Below, piece by piece: positions 26,612 through 38,201 of a stretch of 64,000 bases of DNA. Under the pieces are notes generated by a model. It was not told where the DNA came from. It did not search any database and was given only the letters and a program-made list of their open reading frames with translations. Source of the DNA: Lachnospiraceae bacterium. GTDB lineage: Bacteria; Bacillota; Clostridia; Lachnospirales; Lachnospiraceae. Position numbers and translations under genes: made by a program. The DNA is taken from assembly GCA_910575835.1 (NCBI GenBank), contig CAJTGB010000023.1:1-64000 (forward strand). The letters are read 5' to 3'. How positions within the stretch are numbered: position 1 is the first letter of the stretch; every line of letters begins with the position of its first letter.

Positions 26612-27637
26612 TTATCTGAACTGATAGACCGTGACGGTGTCATAGCTTTCGCCGGCTCTCACCACAGGTCCCTCAAACTGCTCCTTATGTACCGCATCAG
26701 GAAAATACTGCGACTCGAAGCAGGCTGCCTGCCGCTTCCGATAGACTGCTCCCTCCTTGCCGTTTTCCTGCACTATAAAATTAGACGTATAGAACTGCAT
26801 CCCCGGAAGATCGGTGTATACCTTCATCTCAATCCCGGTCTGAGCGGAATACATAGCTGCAGCCTGACGGTATCCGCTCCCGTTAAGCACCCAGTTATGA
26901 TCATATCCCTGACCGAAGACCAACGCCTGATAATCTGCCCCGATCTCTTGGCCAATCGGCTTCCTCTCTCTGAAATCCATCGGTGTATCCTGAACAGGGA
27001 TCACCCTGCCGGTAGGGATAGACTGCGCATCCGCCTCCGTGTACGCATCCGCACAGATCATAACCTCCTGATCCAGAACCAGGCCTGATGCATGCCCGGA
27101 CAGGTTAAAATAACTGTGGTTCGTAAGATTCATAAGCGTATCCTCTGCCGGTACCGCATGATAACAGATCTTGATCTCATTCTCGTCCGTCAGCGTGTAA
27201 GTTACGAGGATCTCAACCTCACCGGGAAATCCCTGATCACCGTCAGGGCTGTGGAGCATAAGCGTCACATGGCTGTCGTCTGCCTCCCTGACTTCCCACA
27301 TCCTCTTGTCATAATAGTCCTTGCCTCCGTGCAGCGTGTTCCCGCCGTCGTTCTGTGTAAGTACATAGGTCTTCCCGTTCAATTCGAATGCCCCGCCGCC
27401 GATACGGTTCGCCACTCTTCCGACCGTCGCTCCGAAATACAGGGTTCCCGACTCATATCCCCTCACATCGTCATACCCAAGTACCACATCCTGCATATTA
27501 CCGTCCCGGTCCGGCACCAGCACCTTCACCAGCACGGCGCCGTAATCCGATACTGCCGCCGTCATGCCGTTCTTATTCTTCATGGTATAGAGCGATGCGT
27601 TCTCACCCTTTGACGTCGTTCCAAAATCACTTCTCAT
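26612..27637 (-). CDS. galM: Aldose 1-epimerase
   Basis: Interconverts alpha and beta anomers of galactose, glucose or related sugars in the cytoplasm. 341 residues, full length, with GRVANRIGGGAFELNG, NTLHGGKDYYDKRMWEV (conserved His), TNHSYFNLSGHASG (catalytic His) and LPGMQFYTSNF with a C-terminal acidic residue region. The gene lies 69 bp after guaB in the same direction and may be read through from it. No galactose-operon genes are nearby, so the actual sugar is open. Confidence 0.93.
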   Translation of the reverse strand: MRSDFGTTSKGENASLYTMKNKNGMTAAVSDYGAVLVKVLVPDRDGNMQDVVLGYDDVRGYESGTLYFGATVGRVANRIGGGAFELNGKTYVLTQNDGGNTLHGGKDYYDKRMWEVREADDSHVTLMLHSPDGDQGFPGEVEILVTYTLTDENEIKICYHAVPAEDTLMNLTNHSYFNLSGHASGLVLDQEVMICADAYTEADAQSIPTGRVIPVQDTPMDFRERKPIGQEIGADYQALVFGQGYDHNWVLNGSGYRQAAAMYSAQTGIEMKVYTDLPGMQFYTSNFIVQENGKEGAVYRKRQAACFESQYFPDAVHKEQFEGPVVRAGESYDTVTVYQFR

Positions 27638-27706
27638 ATCTTAACCTAACCTCTCTCTTAACACTTGTCTCCGGCCGTCTCTTAACCTGCGAAACGCCCA
27701 GCGCAA

Positions 27707-29237
<1,531 letters not shown>

Positions 29238-29254
29238 CAATATATTTAACTGCT

Positions 29255-29284
29255 ATAATAACCAATTATAATACCATTTGTCAA
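29255..29284 (-). promoter_or_regulatory. SigA-type promoter of guaB
   Basis: Minus-strand TTGACA (29284-29279) and TATTAT (29260-29255) with an 18-bp spacer lie about 95 bp upstream of the guaB start codon. Confidence 0.65.
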
Positions 29285-29320
29285 CTATTTTCAGATGCTT
29301 TTTTATCTGCTTTTTATTCT

Positions 29321-29812
29321 TTACCTGCGGATCACTTTCCTTGGGGCCATCATGTAGAAACCTTCGATGATCGTATCGTTCGGTTCAAATATAATCTTCT
29401 TCTTCTCACCCTGTCCCGACACGATCAGCGCGTACAGCTTAGCCTGTCCCGTTCTGGAACTGTAATCATAAGTCCTTGCGTTCTTATACTGATGAAGCTC
29501 CACGGCGTCCGCAGGCGCAAGCAGTTCCAGATCGGCTACATTCATAGAAAACTGCTTCTTTCTCTTCGCCTTGTTCATGATCTTATCGATGTCCAGATCT
29601 CCATTGACAAACAGATATTCATACTCGACCTTAAGCCTTCCGAATATAAACACGTCAAGCGCTATCATGATGACCGGCAGGATCAGAATGCCCGGGAACA
29701 TCAGAATAGCCAGAAAAGAAACGAGCGTCGCGGCGATCAATACCGCCTTGATCAGCATGTCCTTCATATCCGTCTGTTTCTTTACCATCTGTTCTGTATA
29801 GTAATCATTCAT
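29321..29812 (-). CDS. DUF6106-family membrane protein
   Basis: 163 residues resembling DUF6106, a clostridial family of unknown function. Two hydrophobic helices form a hairpin at about residues 20-60 (MLIKAVLIAATLVSFLAILM and LILPVIMIALDVFIFG), followed by a cytoplasmic domain of about 100 residues rich in strands (YEYLFVNGDLDIDKIMNKAKRKKQFSMNVADLELLAPA). The ribosome binding site is GGAGGAG. The gene stands between guaB and groESL and appears to be its own unit. Confidence 0.75.
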   Translation of the reverse strand: MNDYYTEQMVKKQTDMKDMLIKAVLIAATLVSFLAILMFPGILILPVIMIALDVFIFGRLKVEYEYLFVNGDLDIDKIMNKAKRKKQFSMNVADLELLAPADAVELHQYKNARTYDYSSRTGQAKLYALIVSGQGEKKKIIFEPNDTIIEGFYMMAPRKVIRR

Positions 29813-29908
29813 CTTCTACTCCTCCGTACTCTTTATTGGGCCGGATCATTCGTCACGGAACCCTGTATTATAATCTACATGTATTGTATCATACTTTATA
29901 GCAAAAAG

Positions 29909-29932
29909 AAAACTCCTCATATGAGGAGTTTT
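29909..29932 (-). terminator. Terminator of groESL
   Basis: A perfect 24-bp palindrome with core AAAACTCCTCAT pairs with itself and is followed on the minus strand by a C-T5 run; it lies 17 bp after the groL stop codon. Confidence 0.85.
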
Positions 29933-29949
29933 CAAAAAATTTATGATTC

Positions 29950-31614
<1,665 letters not shown>

Positions 31615-31648
31615 TTATCTTTATCTCTGATCAATATCCCGGATCCGC

Positions 31649-31933
31649 CTATTCGCAGATCGCAAGAATATCATCCTGCTTCACGATGATATATTCTTCA
31701 TCATCGATCTCAACGGTCGTTCCTGAATACTTGGAATAGATCACCTGCTGTCCTACCGCTACATTCATCTTCACTTCCTTGCCGTCCACGGTTCCTCCCG
31801 GTCCGACAGCGATCACCTCTGCCTGCTGCGGCTTCTCTTTGGACTGTCCCGGAATCACGATTCCTGATTTTGTAGTTTCTTCTGCAACCAACTGCTTTAA
31901 TACAACTCTGTCTCCTAATGGTACTAACTTCAT
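31649..31933 (-). CDS. groS: Co-chaperonin GroES
   Basis: A 94-residue lid of the chaperonin. It has the typical LVPLGDRVVLKQL start, the mobile loop near residues 17-32 (VAEETTKSGIVIPGQSKEKP), the VIAVGPGG segment and a C-terminal EEYIIVKQDDILAI. The start at 31933 follows AAAGGAGG; a longer frame begins at 31978 inside the operator region. It is the first gene of the heat-shock operon. Confidence 0.97.
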   Translation of the reverse strand: MKLVPLGDRVVLKQLVAEETTKSGIVIPGQSKEKPQQAEVIAVGPGGTVDGKEVKMNVAVGQQVIYSKYSGTTVEIDDEEYIIVKQDDILAICE

Positions 31934-31967
31934 AAATTTATGCCTCCTTTGATACTTTTCAACTTTG

Positions 31968-31994
31968 TTAGCACTCATAAAAAGAGAGTGCTAA
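31968..31994 (-). promoter_or_regulatory. CIRCE operator (HrcA binding site)
   Basis: TTAGCACTC, a 9-base spacer and GAGTGCTAA match the CIRCE consensus exactly. The site lies between the groESL promoter and the groS start. In Firmicutes, HrcA binds here and is released on heat stress; hrcA is not in this window. Confidence 0.95.
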
Positions 31995-32008
31995 AAGACT
32001 CTAGATAT

Positions 32009-32037
32009 AAAATAGCACTCTCTTCTGACTTTGTCAA
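32009..32037 (-). promoter_or_regulatory. groESL promoter with an extra CIRCE half-site
   Basis: Minus-strand TTGACA (32037-32032) and TATTTT (32014-32009) have a 17-bp spacer. A single half of the CIRCE sequence, GAGTGCTA (32020-32013), overlaps the spacer and the first bases of the -10 box. Confidence 0.7.
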
Positions 32038-32049
32038 CACACTTTATAT

Positions 32050-32355
32050 TTAGTTTACAAGATTTTTATAAAATCCATTCTTGATCTGGAATTTTAAGAC
32101 CCTTCCCGACTTATTCCAGTATCTCTCCCTGATGGCGCCTATACATGCCATCTCGCCTTCCTGTGTATCGATCCTGCACTCGTAATTCCCATCCAGAGAG
32201 AACTCCGTAATATCCGTATCCTCCGCTACCAGGTATATGCATTCCTCTTCCGGTATATACGTGATGATCCTGCAGTGATGGACCTTCTCGTCAAAACGTC
32301 CTTCTTTGAGCACCATACAGTTCATTCTGATATCCGCCCGGCATTCCTCATACAT
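32050..32355 (-). CDS. Small protein downstream of codY, unknown
   Basis: Not recognised. About 101 residues, soluble, probably all-beta (CRIITYIPEEECIYLVAED, YECRIDTQEGEMACIGAIRERY), with four cysteines that do not form an obvious metal site. The strand pattern is loosely PilZ-like, but the RxxxR and DxSxxG motifs of PilZ are absent. The start at 32355 is preferred, with GAGGATG upstream. It follows codY by 35 bp, so is probably co-transcribed. Confidence 0.65.
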   Translation of the reverse strand: MYEECRADIRMNCMVLKEGRFDEKVHHCRIITYIPEEECIYLVAEDTDITEFSLDGNYECRIDTQEGEMACIGAIRERYWNKSGRVLKFQIKNGFYKNLVN

Positions 32356-32390
32356 ACTGCCACATCCTCTCTGCATCCGCCGAAGCGTTC

Positions 32391-33173
32391 CTATTTCATA
32401 CGTTCTGCCTTGATGTGCTCCAATTCCGTGAACACATAGTCATTCACAACCTTGATATAGGTTCCCTTCATCCCGGAAGAACGCGACTCAATAACACCCG
32501 CGCTCTCGAACTTGCGCAGGGCATTGACAATGACCGATCTGGTAATTCCCACTCTGTCGGCAATCTTACTGGCGACCAGAATCCCTTCTGTTCCGTCCAG
32601 CTCTTCAAATATATGAATGATCGCCTCAAGCTCCGAGTAAGAGAGCGTGCTGATCGCCGACTGCACGATATGCTCCTTCCTGGTCTCTTCCGCGCTCTCT
32701 TCGTTCACAGAACGAAGCATCTCAAGACCGACAACCGTTGTCCCGTACTCACTCAGTATAATATCATCGATCTCATACATCTGTTCCTTCTTGTAGATAA
32801 ATAATGTCCCGAGACGCTCTCCGGCTATATCGATAGGCGTAATGATCGCCTGATATCCGCCCACCGTCTCCTCTGAGAATCCCAATGTCTGCAGATTCAC
32901 ATTCTCCTTCGTTGACAGAATGCTCAGCAGACGTTCATTCAGCATACCGTCGATATGCCGGCCTACCTCCTGCTCGATCAGTTCACTGATGTAAGGAACA
33001 TCATCGCACTTGCTTCCGCCAAGTACCTTACCCTTCTTACTGACTACAAGTACATTGGAATCCAAGATGTCAGTAAGTACCTCGCAAATATCAGTAAATA
33101 CTACCTTACTTGAATTGTTATTGTGCAGTAATTTATTGATTTTTCTGGTTTTATCTAATAATTGTACACTCAT
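32391..33173 (-). CDS. codY: GTP- and branched-chain-amino-acid-sensing regulator CodY
   Basis: Global repressor that responds to GTP and isoleucine/valine/leucine. 260 residues, standard length: an N-terminal GAF domain at about 1-155 (LLDKTRKINKLL, GYQAIITPIDIAGERLGTLFIY) and a C-terminal winged helix with KIADRVGITRSVIVNALRKFESAGVIESRSSGMKGTYIKV. It follows topA in the same direction but has its own promoter. Confidence 0.96.
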   Translation of the reverse strand: MSVQLLDKTRKINKLLHNNNSSKVVFTDICEVLTDILDSNVLVVSKKGKVLGGSKCDDVPYISELIEQEVGRHIDGMLNERLLSILSTKENVNLQTLGFSEETVGGYQAIITPIDIAGERLGTLFIYKKEQMYEIDDIILSEYGTTVVGLEMLRSVNEESAEETRKEHIVQSAISTLSYSELEAIIHIFEELDGTEGILVASKIADRVGITRSVIVNALRKFESAGVIESRSSGMKGTYIKVVNDYVFTELEHIKAERMK

Positions 33174-33199
33174 TGGCAATCCTCCGTCCTTTGGAAGTA

Positions 33200-33228
33200 A
33201 TATTATCATACAATTTGATTTTTTTCAA
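33200..33228 (-). promoter_or_regulatory. SigA-type promoter of codY
   Basis: Minus-strand TTGAAA (33228-33223) and TAATAT (33205-33200) are spaced 17 bp apart, starting 22 bp after the topA stop codon; GGACGGAGG precedes the codY start. Confidence 0.65.
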
Positions 33229-33249
33229 TGAATTTCAAAAATATTTTTA

Positions 33250-35331
33250 TTACTGCTCTTCTTTTTTCTCCTTATTCTCTACATACCCGCATTTTTCATC
33301 GCTGCAAAGGAGCTTATTGCCCTTTTCCACCATATAGCTGCCGCAGCGCGGGCATTTCTTTTCAGAAGGCTTCTGCCAGGACATAAATTCGCATTCAGGA
33401 TTATCCTCGCATCCGTAATACTTCCTTCCCTTCTTCGTCTTGCGGATCACCACATCCTTGCCGCACACCGGACAGGAGACTCCGATCTTCTCAAGATACG
33501 GCTTCGTATTCCTGCATTCAGGGAAGCCCGGACAGGCAAGGAAACGTCCGTGGGGCCCGTATTTGATCACCATGTTCCGCCCGCACTGGTCACAGATCAC
33601 ATCCGTCACCTCATCCTCTATCTTCACCTGCTCCTGCTCTTCCTCGGCCTTCTCTACCGCTGCTTCAAGATCTGGATAGAAGTTCTCTATGATCGTCTTC
33701 CATTTTACCTTTCCCTCGGCCACACCGTCTAACAGGCTCTCCATATTGGCAGTAAAATTAACGTCCACAATGCTTGGGAACGACTGCAGCATGATATGGT
33801 TGACCACTTCCCCGATCTCTGTCAGATACAGGTTCTTATTCTCCTTGGCCACATAGCGTCTGGCAATGATGGTCGAGATCGTAGGCGCGTAGGTACTTGG
33901 GCGTCCGATCCCCCATTCCTCTAACGTCTTGACCAGGGCCGCTTCTGTGTAATGCGCGGGCGGCTGTGTAAAATGCTGCTTCGACGCAAAATCCACCTTC
34001 GTCAACCGGGAGTTCTTATCAAGGCCTTTCATCAGCACATTGTTCTCTTCCTTCTCTTCTCCCGCCTCCGTGTACACAGACCGGAAGCCTTCGAACACGA
34101 TCTTGGAAGCCGCCACCGTAAACCGGTATCTGCCCGCCGCGATCCTGACGGAGGTAGTCTCATACCTGGCAGGCTGCATCCTGCTGGCAACAAACCTCTT
34201 CCATATAAGCTGATAGAGACGGAACTGGTCCCGGCTAAGAGAATCCTTCATAGCCGCCGGACTGCGGCTTACATCCGTCGGACGTATCGCCTCATGGGCG
34301 TCCTGGATATTCTTGCTGCCGTCCTTTCCCTTCGCCTCGCTGTTCGCCACATACTCCTCTCCGAAGCCCGCCGCGATATACTCCCGCACATTCGCGTCAG
34401 CCTCCTCAGAGATTCTGGTAGAATCCGTACGCAGATACGTGATCAGACCTACCGTCCCGTTGCCCTTGATATCAATTCCCTCATAGAGCTGCTGCGCGAT
34501 CCGCATCGTTTTTGCTGTGGCAAAATTCAGAGCCTTCGACGCCTCCTGCTGCAGGGTGCTGGTCGTGAACGGAACCGGAGCCTTCTTCGTCCGCTCGCTC
34601 TTTTTAATATCTTCTACCGTATATTCCGCTGAATCTACTTCCTTAAGGATCTCATCCAGTTCTTCTTTGGAACGGATCGTCATCTTCTTATCCGTACCGT
34701 AGAACTTGGCTGTCAGATGCTTTCTCTCTCCTTCTACCTTAAGATCCGCCTCTAACGACCAATACTCTTCCGGTATAAATGCATTGATCTCTTCCTCCCG
34801 GTCGGCAATGATCCGAAGCGCCACCGACTGTACGCGCCCCGCGCTTAACCCTCTCTTTACCTTCGCCCACAGAAGAGGACTGATCCGATAGCCCACTACA
34901 CGGTCCAGTACCCTCCGTGCCTGCTGGGCGTCCACCAGATTCATATCGATCTCTCTTGCGTTCTTCAGAGAAGCCTTCACGGCGTTCTTGGTAATTTCAT
35001 TGAAGCTGATCCGGTATGTCTTCTTATTCTCCAGCTTCAACGCCTTGCTCAAGTGCCACGATATCGCCTCCCCCTCGCGGTCCGGGTCAGTTGCAAGATA
35101 GACTTTATCCGCTTTCTTCACTTCCTTGCGAAGTCCGGCAAGAATATCTCCCTTCCCCCGGATCGTGATGTATTTGGGTTCATAATCATGCTCCACATCT
35201 ACTCCCAACTGACTCTTAGGCAGATCTCTTACATGTCCGTTGGATGCGGTAACCACATAATTACTCCCTAAAAATTTCTTAATTGTCTTCACCTTGGCAG
35301 GTGACTCCACGATTACAAGATAGCGTGCCAT
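33250..35331 (-). CDS. topA: DNA topoisomerase I (type IA)
   Basis: Relaxes negative supercoils. 693 residues. The TOPRIM domain begins at the N-terminus (YLVIVESPAKVKTI; DPDREGEAISWHL). The catalytic tyrosine is in LITYLRTDSTR near 305-310. The gate domains follow, with GRPSTYAPTI, and the C-terminus has three tetracysteine zinc motifs (CDQCGR...CPGFPEC, CPVCGK...CEDNPEC, CPRCGS...CSDEKCGY). It is in the usual Clostridia order comM-dprA-topA-codY. Confidence 0.97.
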   Translation of the reverse strand: MARYLVIVESPAKVKTIKKFLGSNYVVTASNGHVRDLPKSQLGVDVEHDYEPKYITIRGKGDILAGLRKEVKKADKVYLATDPDREGEAISWHLSKALKLENKKTYRISFNEITKNAVKASLKNAREIDMNLVDAQQARRVLDRVVGYRISPLLWAKVKRGLSAGRVQSVALRIIADREEEINAFIPEEYWSLEADLKVEGERKHLTAKFYGTDKKMTIRSKEELDEILKEVDSAEYTVEDIKKSERTKKAPVPFTTSTLQQEASKALNFATAKTMRIAQQLYEGIDIKGNGTVGLITYLRTDSTRISEEADANVREYIAAGFGEEYVANSEAKGKDGSKNIQDAHEAIRPTDVSRSPAAMKDSLSRDQFRLYQLIWKRFVASRMQPARYETTSVRIAAGRYRFTVAASKIVFEGFRSVYTEAGEEKEENNVLMKGLDKNSRLTKVDFASKQHFTQPPAHYTEAALVKTLEEWGIGRPSTYAPTISTIIARRYVAKENKNLYLTEIGEVVNHIMLQSFPSIVDVNFTANMESLLDGVAEGKVKWKTIIENFYPDLEAAVEKAEEEQEQVKIEDEVTDVICDQCGRNMVIKYGPHGRFLACPGFPECRNTKPYLEKIGVSCPVCGKDVVIRKTKKGRKYYGCEDNPECEFMSWQKPSEKKCPRCGSYMVEKGNKLLCSDEKCGYVENKEKKEEQ

Positions 35332-35368
35332 AACCTTGCTTCCTCCATACAACTAGCATTTGTCCGTA

Positions 35369-36460
35369 TTATCGGACTCTCATATAGTAATTCTTCGATA
35401 ATTCCCGTATATATCCTTTTAATTCCAGCGAGATCAGTCCGTCCAACAGTTCACGGACGCCAAGGCCCGTCTCTGCCGCCAACTGATCCAGCCCCTTCGG
35501 GAAGAAACCGAGACAACTATACACCACATTTTCGTGATTTTCAAGCACTTTTTCAATTTTGTCAGATTTTTGCCCTGCTTTTTTCTCCGCCTTCCCGTCT
35601 CCGATTCCCAGATCCATAAGGAATTCCTGCGGTGAGATCAGGATTCCCGCGCCCTGGCGGATCAATTGATGACATCCCTGGCTCAGCAGGCTGGTCACTG
35701 GTCCCGGCAGCGCATATACGTCCTTTCCCTGTTCCAGCGCAAGGTCCGCCGTAATAAGGGATCCGCTCCTCTCTCTTGCTTCCATTACCAGCACGACGTC
35801 CGCCAATCCGCTGATGATCCTGTTGCGTGCAGGAAAATACACCGGAAGCGGCGAAGAACCCGGAGGCTGCTCAGACAGCACCCCGCCTGCCGTCTGAATA
35901 TCCATATACAGGCCGATATGCTCTCTCGGATAACAGATATCTACGCCGCACCCTAAGACTCCGTACGTCGTTCCCCTGCCGTTTAACGCGCCCCTCTGTC
36001 CTGCCCCGTCGATCCCTCTTGCCATGCCGCTGATGATCTGTATCCCGTTCGCCGCCAGAAGTTCACCGTATTCCAGAGCCGTCTGTTCACCGTAAGGCGT
36101 GCATTTCCTGGCGCCTACGATCGCGGCGCTTAAGTTCTCCTCCTTCGGAAGGCAGCCCTTCACATACAGCGCGTAGGGTGCATCCGAAATCTGCGCAAGC
36201 CGCCCTGGATATTCCTTGGAAAAATACGGAACAAACCGGATATCCTGTCCGATCAGCCGTTCCCATTCCTTATCGACATCTTTCGCCTTTTTCGCCCGAA
36301 GGATCGCCTCCACATCCTTATTTTCGAGAAAATTCAGAAACTCAAGCTGTATTTCTTCTATATAATATACGGCTCTTGCGTCTCCATATTCTTCTCTTAG
36401 CAATCTTTTTTTACGATCTGTCAGAGAAACCGATGACGCCAGCCAGTATTCATACTTCAA
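35369..36460 (-). CDS. dprA: DNA-processing protein DprA
   Basis: Protects incoming single-stranded DNA and loads RecA during transformation. 363 residues with the extended Rossmann core (SGMARGIDGAGQRGAL, GCGVDICYPREH, FPARNRIISGLADVVLVMEAR) and a C-terminal winged-helix-like domain. The start is probably the TTG at 36460: GGAGGTGA, which contains the stop codon of the upstream comM-like gene, lies just before it. A TTG at 36475 is in frame but has the ribosome binding site inside the gene. It is coupled to comM. Confidence 0.92.
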   Translation of the reverse strand: MKYEYWLASSVSLTDRKKRLLREEYGDARAVYYIEEIQLEFLNFLENKDVEAILRAKKAKDVDKEWERLIGQDIRFVPYFSKEYPGRLAQISDAPYALYVKGCLPKEENLSAAIVGARKCTPYGEQTALEYGELLAANGIQIISGMARGIDGAGQRGALNGRGTTYGVLGCGVDICYPREHIGLYMDIQTAGGVLSEQPPGSSPLPVYFPARNRIISGLADVVLVMEARERSGSLITADLALEQGKDVYALPGPVTSLLSQGCHQLIRQGAGILISPQEFLMDLGIGDGKAEKKAGQKSDKIEKVLENHENVVYSCLGFFPKGLDQLAAETGLGVRELLDGLISLELKGYIRELSKNYYMRVR

Positions 36461-36465
36461 TTCCT

Positions 36466-38001
36466 TCACCTCCAATACTTTTTATCCATCGTCCGATAAC
36501 CGATCGCTTCCGTCAGATGCCGCTCTTCTATATGTTCGCTGGCGTCTAAATCGGCAATAGTCCTTGCTACCTTCAGGATCTTATGGTACGTCCTTGCCGT
36601 AAGCCCAAGCGATGCGAACGCCTGGCGCATCAGCGATTCCTCCCGCTCTCCAAGCCGGCAGAACTCCTTTAATTCACCGACGCCCAGCATAGAATTCGTA
36701 AGTATCCTCAATTCTTCATATCTCTTTCGCTGTATGTCCCTCGCCCGGCATACCCTTTCCCGGATCCTTGACGAGCTCTCCTGCTTCTTCCCTCCGGCAA
36801 GCGACTCGTACTGTATCCTTGGGGCTTCCACGCAGATGTCTATCCGATCCAGGAAGGGCTGGCTGATCTTCCCAAGATACTGGCCAAGCTGCGCCGGCGT
36901 GCAGGTACATCTGTTAAAATCCGGGTAATTGCCGCATGGACAGGGATTCATCGCACAGATCAGAATAAAATTCGCCGGAAATACGAAATTCCCCTGAGTT
37001 CTCGTTATCCGTATCTGCCGTTCCTCCAACGGCTGCCTTAAGACCTCCAGTACCGGCTTCTGAAACTCCGCCAGCTCGTCTAAGAACAGCACGCCCCCAT
37101 GTGCCAGACTGATCTCGCCCGGCACCGGGATCATCCCTCCTCCGATCAGCGCAGCCCTCGTCACCGTATGATGAACGCTGCGGAATGGTCTTCCCGTTAT
37201 CAGCGGGCGCTTCTTATCGACCATGCCAAGAACACTGTAGATCTTCGTGATCTCAATACTCTCCTTAGGCGTCGGCGGCGGAAGGATAGTCGGCACTCTC
37301 CTGGCCATCATGGTCTTCCCGCTTCCCGGCGGTCCCACAAGGAGCAGATTATGTCCTCCTGCAACCGCCACCTCCGCGGCGCGCTTCACTGCCTCCTGCC
37401 CCTGGATATCACTGTAATCCAGCGTCTCTTCTTCCTGTCCTTCCCGTACTGTCCCCGGCCCTCCGCCCGTCACCGTCTCTAAGCGCTGTTCCCCGTTCAG
37501 ATACCGGCATATTTCCGCAAGCTTTGTCACGCCTATAATCTCAACACCGCCAACCAGCGCGCCCTCCGGCACATTCTGCTGCGGAATGATACATCTTCTG
37601 CACCCTTCTTCCTTCGCCTGCATGACCATCGGAAGGATCCCCGGCACCTCCTTGACGCTTCCGTCCAGGCTTAATTCCCCGGTCACCATTGTATCCTTAA
37701 GGCGCTCTTTCGGGAATATCCCCATGGATGAGAGCACTGCCAGGGCGATCGGCAGATCGAAGGATGCTCCCTTCTTCCTGACGGTTGCAGGAGCTAAATT
37801 GACCACCATCTTCTTTGCCGGAAGCTGGTATCCTGAATTACGGATGGCTGTCCTCACCCGCTCGGAAGCTTCCTTTACTTCCGAAGAGAGATAGCCTACC
37901 ATATGAAACACAGGAAGACCGCTGCTTACGTCCGCCTCCACGCGGATCACCTCTACATGAAGTCCCTGAATCGCAGCGGACAAGACTGAACTAAACGACA
38001 T
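36466..38001 (-). CDS. comM: ComM/YifB-family Mg-chelatase-like AAA ATPase
   Basis: A 511-residue AAA+ protein of the ComM family, a branch-migration helicase in transformation in other bacteria. N-terminal Lon-like domain (SSVLSAAIQGLHVEVIRVEAD, VNLAPATVRKKGASFDLPIA), Walker A GPPGSGKTMMARR near 220, Walker B GGVLFLDELAEF and an Arg-finger region, with a C-terminal helical domain (LTARTYHKILKVARTIADL). The start at 38001 follows GGGGGAGAGG. The gene is translationally coupled to dprA. Confidence 0.94.
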   Translation of the reverse strand: MSFSSVLSAAIQGLHVEVIRVEADVSSGLPVFHMVGYLSSEVKEASERVRTAIRNSGYQLPAKKMVVNLAPATVRKKGASFDLPIALAVLSSMGIFPKERLKDTMVTGELSLDGSVKEVPGILPMVMQAKEEGCRRCIIPQQNVPEGALVGGVEIIGVTKLAEICRYLNGEQRLETVTGGGPGTVREGQEEETLDYSDIQGQEAVKRAAEVAVAGGHNLLLVGPPGSGKTMMARRVPTILPPPTPKESIEITKIYSVLGMVDKKRPLITGRPFRSVHHTVTRAALIGGGMIPVPGEISLAHGGVLFLDELAEFQKPVLEVLRQPLEERQIRITRTQGNFVFPANFILICAMNPCPCGNYPDFNRCTCTPAQLGQYLGKISQPFLDRIDICVEAPRIQYESLAGGKKQESSSRIRERVCRARDIQRKRYEELRILTNSMLGVGELKEFCRLGEREESLMRQAFASLGLTARTYHKILKVARTIADLDASEHIEERHLTEAIGYRTMDKKYWR

Positions 38002-38025
38002 TCCTCTCCCCCTTTCTGAGAAAAC

Positions 38026-38166
38026 GTAACAATTAGGCCAAGCTGCCCTGTTACATGCAATCATCAATTTAAAATCGCTTCGCGATGGAATTAGCTGGCC
38101 GATCCGGCCTGATACTGTAAGATGCGGTCTGGATTCTCCCTGAATCGGGAGAATGAATCCATCCGC
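38026..38166. repeat. Run of four hairpins between the comM-like gene and an envelope gene
   Basis: In 141 bases are: GTAACA/TGTTAC (38026-38054), ATCGC-TTC-GCGAT (38074-38086), GGCCG-ATC-CGGCC (38097-38109) and a longer stem ATTCTCCC-TGAATC-GGGAGAAT (38133-38154) with outer pairing to 38124-38166. Read on the minus strand this is the end of the upstream transcript and the leader of comM. One of these is probably the terminator of the gene ending at 38202, although no T-run follows. Confidence 0.6.
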
Positions 38167-38201
38167 TGTGTATATCTTATCTTAATATATGAGAAGAGAA
38201 A

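Noticed and set aside
36461-36475. Start of dprA at TTG 36475
   Set aside because: The ribosome binding site GGAGGTGA would then be inside the coding sequence; TTG at 36460 has normal spacing.
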